Source: Microbacteriaceae bacterium
GTDB lineage: Bacteria > Actinomycetota > Actinomycetes > Actinomycetales > Microbacteriaceae
Length of the DNA: 6,424 nucleotides
Reading direction: 5' to 3'
NCBI GenBank assembly: GCA_025463665.1
Contig: JAODAY010000360.1
Coordinates: 1 to 6,424, forward strand
Shown here in pieces: positions 1 to 5,538 of this stretch (position 1 is its first letter; the number at the start of each line of letters is the position of its first letter). Both the position numbers and the translations under genes were made by a program. Under the pieces are notes generated by a model that worked only from the letters and a program-made list of their open reading frames with translations, ran no database searches and was not told the DNA's origin.

Positions 1-438
1 GGCTTCAACGTCCGTCCCGACCCGAAGGCACGTGACCGTGCCCAGCGTGAAGGCGTCTACGTGCGCTTCTACTCGGTCATCTACGAGGCCCTCGAAGACG
101 TCGAGAGCGCCCTCAAGGGAATGCTCAAGCCGGAGTTCGAAGAGGTCCAGTCGGGCGTCGCCGAAATCCGCGAGGTCTTCCGTTCCTCCAAGTTCGGCAA
201 CGTCGCTGGTGTCATCGTGCGTTCCGGTACGATCACCCGCAACGCCAAGGCTCGCGTCATCCGTGAGGGCGTCGTCGTCGGCGACAACCTCGCCATCGAG
301 AGCCTGCGTCGCTTCAAGGATGACGTCACCGAGGTCCGCACGGACTTCGAGGCCGGCATCGGTCTGGGTAAGTTCAACGACATCCAGATCGGCGACGAGA
401 TCGAGACGATCGAGATGAAAGAAAAGCCGAGGGTCTAA
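1..438 (+). CDS. infB: Translation initiation factor IF-2, C-terminal part (5' end outside window)
   Basis: The frame is open from base 1 and ends at TAA 436-438, giving the last 145 residues of IF-2, the GTPase that brings initiator fMet-tRNA to the 30S subunit and promotes subunit joining. It opens with GFNVRPD, which in the family lies in the domain before the last beta-barrel. It continues with the family patterns [28 protein letters not shown] and [12 protein letters not shown], then GDEIETIE near the end. These cover the C-terminal C2 barrel that binds the formylmethionyl acceptor end. The G domain is not in the window. The protein ends normally for the family, with a short charged tail (EMKEKPRV). 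It is followed after 82 nt by rbfA, the usual bacterial order, with a strong hairpin between them. Identity is very secure. Confidence 0.97.
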   Translation, partial: GFNVRPDPKARDRAQREGVYVRFYSVIYEALEDVESALKGMLKPEFEEVQSGVAEIREVFRSSKFGNVAGVIVRSGTITRNAKARVIREGVVVGDNLAIESLRRFKDDVTEVRTDFEAGIGLGKFNDIQIGDEIETIEMKEKPRV

Positions 439-456
439 CCACCTTCGCAACACACA

Positions 457-493
457 CCGATTGGGTGGGCCGTTCTTCGGCCCACCCAATCGG
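457..493 (+). terminator. Perfect 16-bp hairpin between infB and rbfA, no T-tract
   Basis: Arms 457-472 (CCGATTGGGTGGGCCG) and 478-493 are exact reverse complements around a 5-nt loop (TTCTT). It begins 18 nt after the infB stop and ends 13 nt before the rbfA ribosome-binding site. The bases after the right arm (CGCCTCTACA) have no run of T, so it is not a canonical intrinsic terminator. It could be a U-less partial terminator, which has been proposed in actinobacteria, or an RNA-stabilising or processing element that sets the infB to rbfA expression ratio. The structure is seen directly; the function is inferred. Confidence 0.7.
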
Positions 494-506
494 CGCCTCT
501 ACAACC

Positions 507-512
507 AGGGAG
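507..512 (+). promoter_or_regulatory. Ribosome-binding site of rbfA
   Basis: AGGGAG is placed 8 nt before the ATG at 521. It decides the start in favour of 521 rather than the longer open frame from 461. Confidence 0.75.
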
Positions 513-520
513 TTCTTCTA

Positions 521-1030
521 ATGGCCGATCAGGCTCGTGCCGCCAAGATGGCGGACCGCATCAAGGTAATCGTCGCGAAGGCGCTCGAGCGCGGCTTGAA
601 AGACCCGCGACTCGGATTCGTCACCATCACCGACGTCAGGGTCACCGGCGACCTGCAGCACGCCTCGGTGTTCTACACCGTCTACGGCACCGACGAGGAG
701 CGCGCGGACTCCGCAGCCGCGCTCAAGTCGGCGACGGGAATGCTGCGCAGCGAGGTGGGCAAGAACATCACCGCCCGTCTCACACCCTCGCTCGAGTTCA
801 TCGCCGACGGCATTCCCGAGAACGCCGCGCTCATCGAGTCGCTCCTCACCGAGGCGCGCAACCGCGACACCGAGGTCGAGTCCATGGCGAAGACCGCGCA
901 GTACGCGGGCGACGAGGACCCGTACGTGAAGCCCCGTGTCTACTCCGAGGCAGATGGCGACGACCTGGACGACGAAGACGATGAAGACGACGCGGATGAC
1001 GCGGTCTTCGAGTCGGGGCCTCGCCCCTAG
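521..1030 (+). CDS. rbfA: 30S ribosome-binding factor RbfA
   Basis: This encodes a 169-residue RbfA, a KH-fold protein that binds the 30S subunit and assists late 16S rRNA maturation and cold adaptation. The KH domain spans about residues 8-115, with the family patterns GLKDPRLGFVTITDVRVTGDL (26-46) and a C-terminal LTPSLEFIADGIPE-type segment (88-100). The ATG at 521 is chosen over an in-frame upstream start at 461 because AGGGAG (507-512) lies 8 nt before it and the upstream extension would encode the hairpin. After residue 145 there is a very acidic tail (GDDLDDEDDEDDADD). It makes the protein longer than the roughly 130-residue E. coli form; such tails are common in actinobacterial RbfA. 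It follows infB as expected. Its usual downstream partner truB is displaced by about 3.5 kb. Confidence 0.95.
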   Translation: MADQARAAKMADRIKVIVAKALERGLKDPRLGFVTITDVRVTGDLQHASVFYTVYGTDEERADSAAALKSATGMLRSEVGKNITARLTPSLEFIADGIPENAALIESLLTEARNRDTEVESMAKTAQYAGDEDPYVKPRVYSEADGDDLDDEDDEDDADDAVFESGPRP

Positions 1031-1060
1031 TCTCGCGTGCTCGGCCCGAGGGCTGCGCAG

Positions 1061-1102
1061 AAGAGCCCGTCGACCTCTCATCCGTGGGGTCGGCGGGCTC
1101 TT
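1061..1102. terminator. Terminator hairpin shared by convergent rbfA and mutY
   Basis: Arms 1061-1077 (AAGAGCCCGTCGACCTC) and 1086-1102 pair over 17 bp with two G-U pairs, around an 8-nt loop. The stem closes with AAGAGCCCG/CGGGCTCTT and is followed by a short T run (CTCTTTC). It begins 30 nt after the rbfA stop and lies 21 nt past the mutY stop on the other strand, so it can serve both convergent genes. The T-tract is short, so termination strength is inferred. Confidence 0.75.
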
Positions 1103-1123
1103 TCGTGCCGCAGTGAGGTCACG

Positions 1124-1990
1124 TCAACCGGGCAGTTCATACCCGCCGCCGGTCGCCACGAGCAGACCGTCCGAGAGAAGCCCGGCGAGTGCGCGCTCGC
1201 GCTGCTCGGCATCGGGCCAGACGGCGTCGATCTCGCGCGGCAACACCGGGATGTCGCTCGCCCGCAGCTCCGCCATGATGAGCCCGCGCACCTGGCGGTC
1301 GGAGCCAGCGAATCGCTTCTGCACCGGCGCCCTCGCGCCCTCGAACGCGGGACACCCGGCGAGCCGCCACGCGCACTGCCTGCGCAGCGGGCACTCGTCG
1401 CACTTCGGTGAGCGGGCGGTGCAGACGAGCGCGCCGAGTTCCATGACGGCGATGTTGGTCAGACGGGCATCCGTTCTCGACTCGGGCAGCACCGCCTCCA
1501 TCGCCCGGAGGTCCCGCGTGGTCGACGCCGGGCCGGCCTCGCCGTGGCCGTCCACGGCGCGGGCGATGACCCTGCGGATGTTGATGTCGACGACCGGATG
1601 CCGGTGCCCGAACGCGAACACCGCGACGGCCCGCGCGGTGTACTCGCCGACGCCCGGCAACGCGAGCAGCTCCGGCACAGTCTCTGGCACGACTCCGCCG
1701 TGGCGCTCGGTGATCGCGACGGCGGTGGCGTGGAGGTTGAGGGCGCGGCGCGGGTAGCCGAGGCTCGCCCACGCCCGCACGGCGTCACCGGGGGAGTCCG
1801 CGGCGAGGGCCTCGGGTGTCGGCCAGCGCTCGAGCCACTCGGCGAGACGCGGAATCACCCGCACGACCGGAGTCTGCTGCAGCATGAACTCACTCACGAG
1901 GGTGCCCCAGGGCGTGAATCCCGGACGCCGCCACGGCAGGTCACGACCGTTGTGGGCGAACCAGTCGATGACGGCCGGTGCGATGCTCAC
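1124..1990 (-). CDS. mutY: A/G-specific adenine glycosylase MutY
   Basis: A 288-residue DNA glycosylase that removes adenine mispaired with 8-oxoguanine or guanine, part of the GO oxidative-damage repair system. The HhH-GPD domain is complete. RDLPWR is at 16-21 and SEFMLQQT at 33-40, with the catalytic Glu34. The helix-hairpin-helix LPGVGEYTARAV is at 111-122; Tyr117 at this site fits MutY, where endonuclease III has Lys. The catalytic Asp135 lies in VVDINIRRV. The 4Fe-4S ligands are Cys190, Cys197, Cys200 and Cys206, with the classical C-x6-C-x2-C-x5-C spacing. The C-terminal 8-oxoG-recognition region is short compared with the roughly 350-residue E. coli protein, as in other actinobacterial forms. 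The start is GTG at 1990; an in-frame TAG lies only four codons upstream, so no longer start exists. A weak AGAGTGGA precedes it. It is probably co-transcribed with the cupin gene 29 bp upstream. Confidence 0.94.
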   Translation of the reverse strand: MSIAPAVIDWFAHNGRDLPWRRPGFTPWGTLVSEFMLQQTPVVRVIPRLAEWLERWPTPEALAADSPGDAVRAWASLGYPRRALNLHATAVAITERHGGVVPETVPELLALPGVGEYTARAVAVFAFGHRHPVVDINIRRVIARAVDGHGEAGPASTTRDLRAMEAVLPESRTDARLTNIAVMELGALVCTARSPKCDECPLRRQCAWRLAGCPAFEGARAPVQKRFAGSDRQVRGLIMAELRASDIPVLPREIDAVWPDAEQRERALAGLLSDGLLVATGGGYELPG

Positions 1991-2019
1991 CGATCCACTC
2001 TAGATGGCCGTGCTCGGGC

Positions 2020-2385
2020 TTAGTGAGGCACCGCCCAGACCGACGCTCCCTGCCAGTCCACGACGACGACAGTTTCGTCACCGACGACCCACGCATCGTG
2101 GCCGGGAGGCAGCGAGACCACGTCGCCTGGGCCCGCCTCCATCTCCGTTCCGTCTTCCATCTTGACGTGGACTCGCCCGGAGACGTGGTACTGCTGATGC
2201 GGCGCCTCGCAGAGCTCCGTGCCGGCCACCGGTTTGACGTCGGTGCTCCACCTCCAGCCGGGCTGAAGAGTGAGCCTGCCGACTTGCGCGTCGCCCGCGA
2301 GGTTCACCAGCTCGAGTCGCCAGTTGGCGCCCTCCCTGACGTCGTCAGGCTTGTCGAACGTTCCGTGTTCCAGCGGTTGCGACAT
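2020..2385 (-). CDS. Small cupin-domain protein
   Basis: A 121-residue single-domain beta-barrel protein of the cupin superfamily; substrate unknown. The barrel shows GWRWSTDVKP (43-52), then PHQQYHVSGRVHVKMEDGTE (62-81), and the second cupin motif GPGDVVSLPPGHDAW (85-99) with His96. The first cupin motif is not the textbook HxH-x3-4-E: only His63 and His67 are candidate ligands, so metal binding is uncertain. No signal peptide or membrane segment is present, so it is likely cytoplasmic. The ATG at 2385 is preferred to longer in-frame starts because AAGGAGG stands just before it and homology-like sequence begins after it. It is the first gene of a probable two-gene unit with mutY. That pairing suggests shared transcription but does not define a role. 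The family is clear; the function is not. Confidence 0.85.
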   Translation of the reverse strand: MSQPLEHGTFDKPDDVREGANWRLELVNLAGDAQVGRLTLQPGWRWSTDVKPVAGTELCEAPHQQYHVSGRVHVKMEDGTEMEAGPGDVVSLPPGHDAWVVGDETVVVVDWQGASVWAVPH

Positions 2386-2389
2386 GACC

Positions 2390-2396
2390 CCTCCTT
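2390..2396 (-). promoter_or_regulatory. Strong ribosome-binding site of the cupin gene
   Basis: On the minus strand this reads AAGGAGG, followed by GGTC and the ATG at 2385. It is the best Shine-Dalgarno sequence in the window and fixes the start of the cupin gene. Confidence 0.8.
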
Positions 2397-2551
2397 GGGT
2401 GGCGTGCATCGGTGTCGATAGAGCACCAGCATCCTCGCACGCATGATCAAGCGGAAGCCCCCAGACCACCTCCACGGCCGGGAAACGACGGCGCCGGATG
2501 CCGCGGAAGGGCCGTCCGCGTGTCGATTCGTGGGGCGGCATCCGACCTGCT

Positions 2552-2557
2552 TATGAT
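2552..2557 (+). promoter_or_regulatory. Possible -10 element upstream of the PQ-loop gene
   Basis: TATGAT is a good -10 hexamer in otherwise very GC-rich DNA, with a TG dinucleotide 4 nt upstream (2548-2549). No convincing -35 is seen at 16-19 nt. It lies in the 257-bp spacer between the divergent cupin and PQ-loop genes and would give a leader of about 80 nt before the ATG at 2643. Nothing else was recognised in that spacer apart from the cupin ribosome-binding site. Confidence 0.3.
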
Positions 2558-2642
2558 CGCCTGGACGTCGTCGATGTCCTCGCAGAATGTCGTCCACTCG
2601 GGGCTCTCCCACGGACCGCAAGAAAGAACAGAACGGCCCCGC

Positions 2643-3011
2643 ATGCACATCGACCCTCTCCTCATGAACCTGCTCGGATTCACCGCCACGATGTTCTCCG
2701 TTTTGATGTGGATTCCCCAGGCCGCGACGACGTGGCGAAACCGGAACGACACGCTGCGGCTCGCGGGCATCTCGGAGTCGACGCAATGGCTGACGATGAT
2801 GGGCGCCCTCGCGTGGGGTGTTTTCGGGCTGCTCAGCGGGTCCTTCTGGGTTGCCGCGCCGTCCGCCGTCAGTTTCCCTCTCGCGCTCGCGACGATCGTC
2901 GTCGTACGTCAGGGTCGGCGGATGCGTCATGTCGTGACATCCGTTCCCATCATATCGACGAGCGAGCCGCTGGCGGCCTCCGATCGCACCGGGTCGATCC
3001 CGATCATTTAG
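2643..3011 (+). CDS. PQ-loop (SemiSWEET-like) small membrane protein
   Basis: A 122-residue protein with one three-helix PQ-loop unit. Helix 1 is at about 9-27 and carries the hallmark Pro25-Gln26 in MWIPQAATTW. Helix 2 is at about 47-66 (QWLTMMGALAWGVFGLLSG) and helix 3 at about 68-89. A basic and polar cytoplasmic tail of about 30 residues follows. Bacterial proteins with a single repeat of this kind (SemiSWEETs) dimerise and move sugars or related small solutes; the substrate here is unknown. The segment TLRLAGISESTQWL between helices 1 and 2 is typical of the actinobacterial branch. The ATG at 2643 is the most plausible start, but no Shine-Dalgarno precedes it; ATG 2664 and in-frame starts further upstream remain possible. 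It is transcribed away from the cupin gene and no terminator was found after it. Confidence 0.8.
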   Translation: MHIDPLLMNLLGFTATMFSVLMWIPQAATTWRNRNDTLRLAGISESTQWLTMMGALAWGVFGLLSGSFWVAAPSAVSFPLALATIVVVRQGRRMRHVVTSVPIISTSEPLAASDRTGSIPII

Positions 3012-3128
3012 ACCGAGGCCGTTCCTGTCGGCGAAGCCGCGTCGTCGCTCGTCTCCTCCCGCACGGGCGCCATTCCCGTATTCGCGTAGCCCGTGCCGCG
3101 CTGCCGGGTGCGACGAGTGGTCGGGGCG

Positions 3129-3134
3129 TAGGCT
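3129..3134 (+). promoter_or_regulatory. TAGGCT -10 element of a probable leaderless transcript (kinase-like gene)
   Basis: TAGGCT fits the actinobacterial TANNNT -10 consensus and stands exactly 6 nt before the ATG at 3141. That would put the transcription start on or next to the start codon. No Shine-Dalgarno is present and no clear -35 is seen. The same hexamer and spacing precede the opposing reductase gene. Confidence 0.55.
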
Positions 3135-3140
3135 GGCGAA

Positions 3141-3542
3141 ATGAACAGATGGGTACCGCTGAAGACAGATGTCCTCGACGCGCTCGCCGACGAGGTGCTG
3201 CACAACTACGGCCGCGGCCGCGCCGTGGTCGCGGTCGATGGCCATGCGGCCTCCGTCTTCGCCGACGAGTTCGCTGCGGCCATGGCCGCGAAGGGGCGAA
3301 CTGTCGAGCGCGTGACGCTCGACAGCGCCGCCGGACCCGCTGTGCCGGCCGGGCGCGACTCAGACGCGATGCTCATCGTCGACGGCGACGCGCTGCTGCG
3401 GCCCGGGCTGCGCGGCAATTGGAACTTCTCGGTGTGGCTCGACGGTGGCTCCGTCGACCGCGACTCGCGGCTCTCGGCCGGCGCCATCGTCGACAACAGC
3501 GACGCCGACCACCCGCGCCGCGTCTTTGCCGACAGCTGCTGA
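3141..3542 (+). CDS. Condensed uridine-kinase-like protein lacking its catalytic motifs
   Basis: A 133-residue soluble protein that resembles actinobacterial uridine-kinase-type P-loop kinases (normally about 200 residues) at both ends but not in the middle. The N-terminus (LADEVLHNYGRGRAVVAVDG, 15-34) and FADEFAAAMAAKGR (40-53) match the family's strand-loop-helix start. Where Walker A should be there is only HAASV (35-39): the Gly, Lys and Ser/Thr are gone. The substrate segment normally reading DDFHRP-like is replaced by DSAAGPAV. A Walker-B-like strand MLIVDGDALLRPGLRGNWNFSVWL remains (77-100, quoted in part). The LID/arginine region is missing. The family C-terminus (AIVDNSDADHPRRVFADSC) is intact. 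It cannot be an active kinase of the usual kind: either a pseudoenzyme kept for another role or a gene decaying by in-frame deletions. The start is supported by a TAGGCT hexamer 6 nt upstream. Its last 337 bp overlap antisense with the reductase frame. Confidence 0.72.
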   Translation: MNRWVPLKTDVLDALADEVLHNYGRGRAVVAVDGHAASVFADEFAAAMAAKGRTVERVTLDSAAGPAVPAGRDSDAMLIVDGDALLRPGLRGNWNFSVWLDGGSVDRDSRLSAGAIVDNSDADHPRRVFADSC

Positions 3543-4543
3543 GCCGACAGCTTCGAGTACCGCGGGATCCGCGCGACGACGACCTCGGGCGAGATGAACG
3601 TGTCGGTCGTCTCGACCTCGTGCACGAGCCGCACAAGCGTCGCGTTGACGGGGGCCTCGAGACCCGCGTCGCGTGCGGCCTCCGCGATGGCGCCGTTGAG
3701 GTGGTCTATCTCGGTCTTCTGGCCGCGGCGGATGCTCTGCAGCGTCGAGCCGGGGTTCGGGGTGGGGCCCATCCGGTGCCGCATCGCGAGAGGGAGCGCC
3801 TGTCCGGCCCACAGGGGCGCCGCCGCAACCGCGGTCAGCATCCTGTCGCTCAGGCCGCCCAGGGTGGCGAACCGGACGTCGATCGCGTGGGCCACGAGCA
3901 CACTCTCGCGCAGGCTCCTGGTGAGCACTCGGCGCAGCCGCGGATTGCCGATGACCTCCTGCACGCTCAGCCCCGTGATCGCGGGCAGGGCGTTGACCTG
4001 GTTGACGATGAGCTTCGTCCACTGCGCCGCCGCGAAGTCGTCGACGACCCTCGTCTCCAACGCGGGGGAGAGCACGCCGGCTGCGGCCATGACCGCACTC
4101 CGGTCTGCGCCGCCCAGGTAGGTCACGCCGCCGGTGGTGATCGTGACCTCGCCGGGGGAGAGGTAGGAGGCGGCGAACATCGCGAGCGCGCCCATCACGG
4201 TGGAGTTCGGCAGCATCGCCTGCGCCGCCTCGACACCGCCGAGGCCGTTCTGCACGATCAGCACCGGGACGCCGCCGAGAAACTCGAGGTTCTGGGCGAC
4301 GGCGGCCGCGGCATCCTGCGCCTTTGTCGTGATGATCGCGAGGTCGGGCGTGGTCGTCAGCCTCTCGTTGGCGGTGACGTGGGCCTCGTGGTCGCCCCAC
4401 GCGCCGCGCAGGTGAATGCCCCGCTCGCGAATGGCGTCGAGCTGCGCCCCGCGCGCTGTCACCTCGACGTCGTGCCCCTGTCGGTGCAGCACCGCGGCCA
4501 TCGCCCCGCCCACGCCGCCCGCTCCGACTATCCCAATACGCAT
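3206..4543 (-). CDS. panE: Ketopantoate reductase family protein with an antisense-derived C-terminal extension
   Basis: The frame encodes 445 residues; the first 330 or so are a complete 2-dehydropantoate 2-reductase, which reduces ketopantoate to pantoate with NADPH in pantothenate/CoA synthesis. The Rossmann motif GAGGVGG is at 7-13. The catalytic Lys177 is in KLIVNQVNALPAITG with Asn181/Asn184. Glu278 is in KTEIDHLNG, followed by the family's C-terminal helices (APVNATLVRLVHEVE, 297-311). Family members normally end near residue 325 (ISPEVVVARIPR). Here there is no stop, and about 115 further residues rich in Ser, Ala, Pro, Thr and Arg are read from the antisense of the kinase-like gene. 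The start is ATG 4543 with TAGGCT 6 nt upstream, so probably leaderless. Paralogues acting on other 2-oxoacids exist, so the exact substrate is not certain. It diverges from truB. Confidence 0.85.
   Translation of the reverse strand: MRIGIVGAGGVGGAMAAVLHRQGHDVEVTARGAQLDAIRERGIHLRGAWGDHEAHVTANERLTTTPDLAIITTKAQDAAAAVAQNLEFLGGVPVLIVQNGLGGVEAAQAMLPNSTVMGALAMFAASYLSPGEVTITTGGVTYLGGADRSAVMAAAGVLSPALETRVVDDFAAAQWTKLIVNQVNALPAITGLSVQEVIGNPRLRRVLTRSLRESVLVAHAIDVRFATLGGLSDRMLTAVAAAPLWAGQALPLAMRHRMGPTPNPGSTLQSIRRGQKTEIDHLNGAIAEAARDAGLEAPVNATLVRLVHEVETTDTFISPEVVVARIPRYSKLSAQQLSAKTRRGWSASLLSTMAPAESRESRSTEPPSSHTEKFQLPRSPGRSSASPSTMSIASESRPAGTAGPAALSSVTRSTVRPFAAMAAANSSAKTEAAWPSTATTARPRP
3528..3552. repeat. 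Short direct repeat at the kinase-like/reductase junction
   Basis: GCCGACAGCT occurs at 3528-3537 and again at 3543-3552, one copy every 15 nt. The first copy contains the end of the kinase-like gene, just before its TGA (3540-3542). The second lies in the region where the reductase family normally stops. A 15-nt step keeps the reductase frame, so it may be a scar of a small tandem duplication. Confidence 0.5.
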
Positions 4544-4549
4544 GCGGTA

Positions 4550-4555
4550 AGCCTA
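4550..4555 (-). promoter_or_regulatory. TAGGCT -10 element of a probable leaderless transcript (reductase gene)
   Basis: On the minus strand TAGGCT is followed by 6 nt (TACCGC) and the ATG at 4543. It is the same hexamer and spacing as in front of the kinase-like gene. No Shine-Dalgarno is present. The remaining 68 bp up to truB must also carry the truB promoter, for which no clear hexamers were found. Confidence 0.55.
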
Positions 4556-4623
4556 CGGCCGCGCCATTGTGTGGCTGCGCCGCCCGGGTGGTCCGGTCGG
4601 GCGCCCCGAAATGGCATGCTGGT

Positions 4624-5538
4624 ATGACCATGAAGCCGCCGACAAACCCCGCGAGTGGCATACTGCTCGTCGACAAGCCCCGCGGCCTCACGAGCCACGA
4701 CGTCGTCTCGCGCACCCGCAAGCTCGCGGGCACCCGCAAGATCGGCCACGCCGGTACCCTCGACCCGATGGCCACTGGCCTGCTCGTGCTCGGCATGAAC
4801 AGTTCGACGAGGCTTTTGACCTTCCTGGTCGGCCTCGACAAGGAATACTTCGCCACGATCCGGCTGGGCCAATCGAGCGACACGGATGACGCGGAGGGCA
4901 CCCTCGGCGCGGCCACCGACGTCTCCGCCCTCACCGACGACGAGATCCAGGCGGGCGTCGACCCGCTCACCGGAGTGATTTCGCAGATTCCGAGCAGCTT
5001 CAGCGCCATCAAAGTCGACGGCAAGCGCGCGTACGCCCTCGCCCGTGCCGGTGAGGAGGTCGAGCTGCGCGCCCGCGAGGTCACCGTCTCGGCGTTCGAG
5101 ATGCTCGCCACCCGCCGGGTCGACGACCGCGTCGACGTCGACGTTCGCGTCGAGTGCTCGAGCGGAACATACATCCGCGCCCTCGCCCGCGACCTCGGCG
5201 CCGAGCTCGGCGTTGGCGGCCACCTCACCGCGCTGCGGCGCACCCGCGTCGGGGGCTTCTCGGTGACGGATGCCGCGACCCTCGACGACCTCGTCGTCGA
5301 CGACAGGCTGCTGAGCCCGGCGAGCGTCGCCTCCGCGCTGTTCCCGGTGCACACCCTCACCGCGCAGCACGTCATCGATCTCGTGCATGGCAAACGAATT
5401 CTCGTGCCCGAACTCGAGGGCAGCGCCGGGCCGATCGCCGCGCTCGCCCCCGACGGCAGACTCGTCGGGCTTCTCTCGGTCAGCGGCACGACGGCGAAGC
5501 CTCTCGTCAACTTTCCGGCAGACGAAGTGCTCGCATGA
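4624..5538 (+). CDS. truB: tRNA pseudouridine(55) synthase TruB
   Basis: A 304-residue synthase that converts U55 in the T-loop of elongator tRNAs to pseudouridine. The motifs appear in family order. GILLVDKPRGLTSHDVV is at 12-28. KIGHAGTLDPMATGLLVLG is at 39-57 with the catalytic Asp47. DKEYFATIRLG follows, then SSGTYIRALARDLGAELG and a HLTALRRTRVGGF segment, and a C-terminal domain of the actinobacterial type near the end. The start is ambiguous: ATG 4624 (MTMKPP) and ATG 4630 (MKPP) are both possible, and neither has a Shine-Dalgarno. An upstream TTG at 4567 is less likely because conserved sequence begins only after 4650. It is transcribed divergently from the reductase. Its TGA overlaps the next gene's ATG (ATGA at 5535-5538), which indicates translational coupling. 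Confidence 0.95.
   Translation: MTMKPPTNPASGILLVDKPRGLTSHDVVSRTRKLAGTRKIGHAGTLDPMATGLLVLGMNSSTRLLTFLVGLDKEYFATIRLGQSSDTDDAEGTLGAATDVSALTDDEIQAGVDPLTGVISQIPSSFSAIKVDGKRAYALARAGEEVELRAREVTVSAFEMLATRRVDDRVDVDVRVECSSGTYIRALARDLGAELGVGGHLTALRRTRVGGFSVTDAATLDDLVVDDRLLSPASVASALFPVHTLTAQHVIDLVHGKRILVPELEGSAGPIAALAPDGRLVGLLSVSGTTAKPLVNFPADEVLA

Noticed and set aside
461..520. Longer rbfA start at 461
   Set aside because: The extra 20 residues would be encoded by the hairpin; the ribosome-binding site and the family start both point to 521.
518..1081. Minus-strand open frame opposite rbfA
   Set aside because: No recognisable motif and it spans the terminator hairpin. rbfA on the plus strand has convincing homology and a ribosome-binding site.
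2386..2642. Possible small RNA or riboswitch in the divergent spacer
   Set aside because: No conserved riboswitch core or strong hairpin was recognised; only a lone TATGAT hexamer stands out.
3012..3140. Possible terminator after the PQ-loop gene
   Set aside because: Only a 4-bp CGGC/GCCG stem was found and no T run, which is too weak to call.
2498..4627. Very long plus-strand open frame (about 700 codons) across the PQ-loop, kinase-like and reductase genes
   Set aside because: It is Arg/Ala/Pro-rich with no domain pattern, and is the shadow expected opposite or out of frame with GC-rich genes that have clear family motifs.
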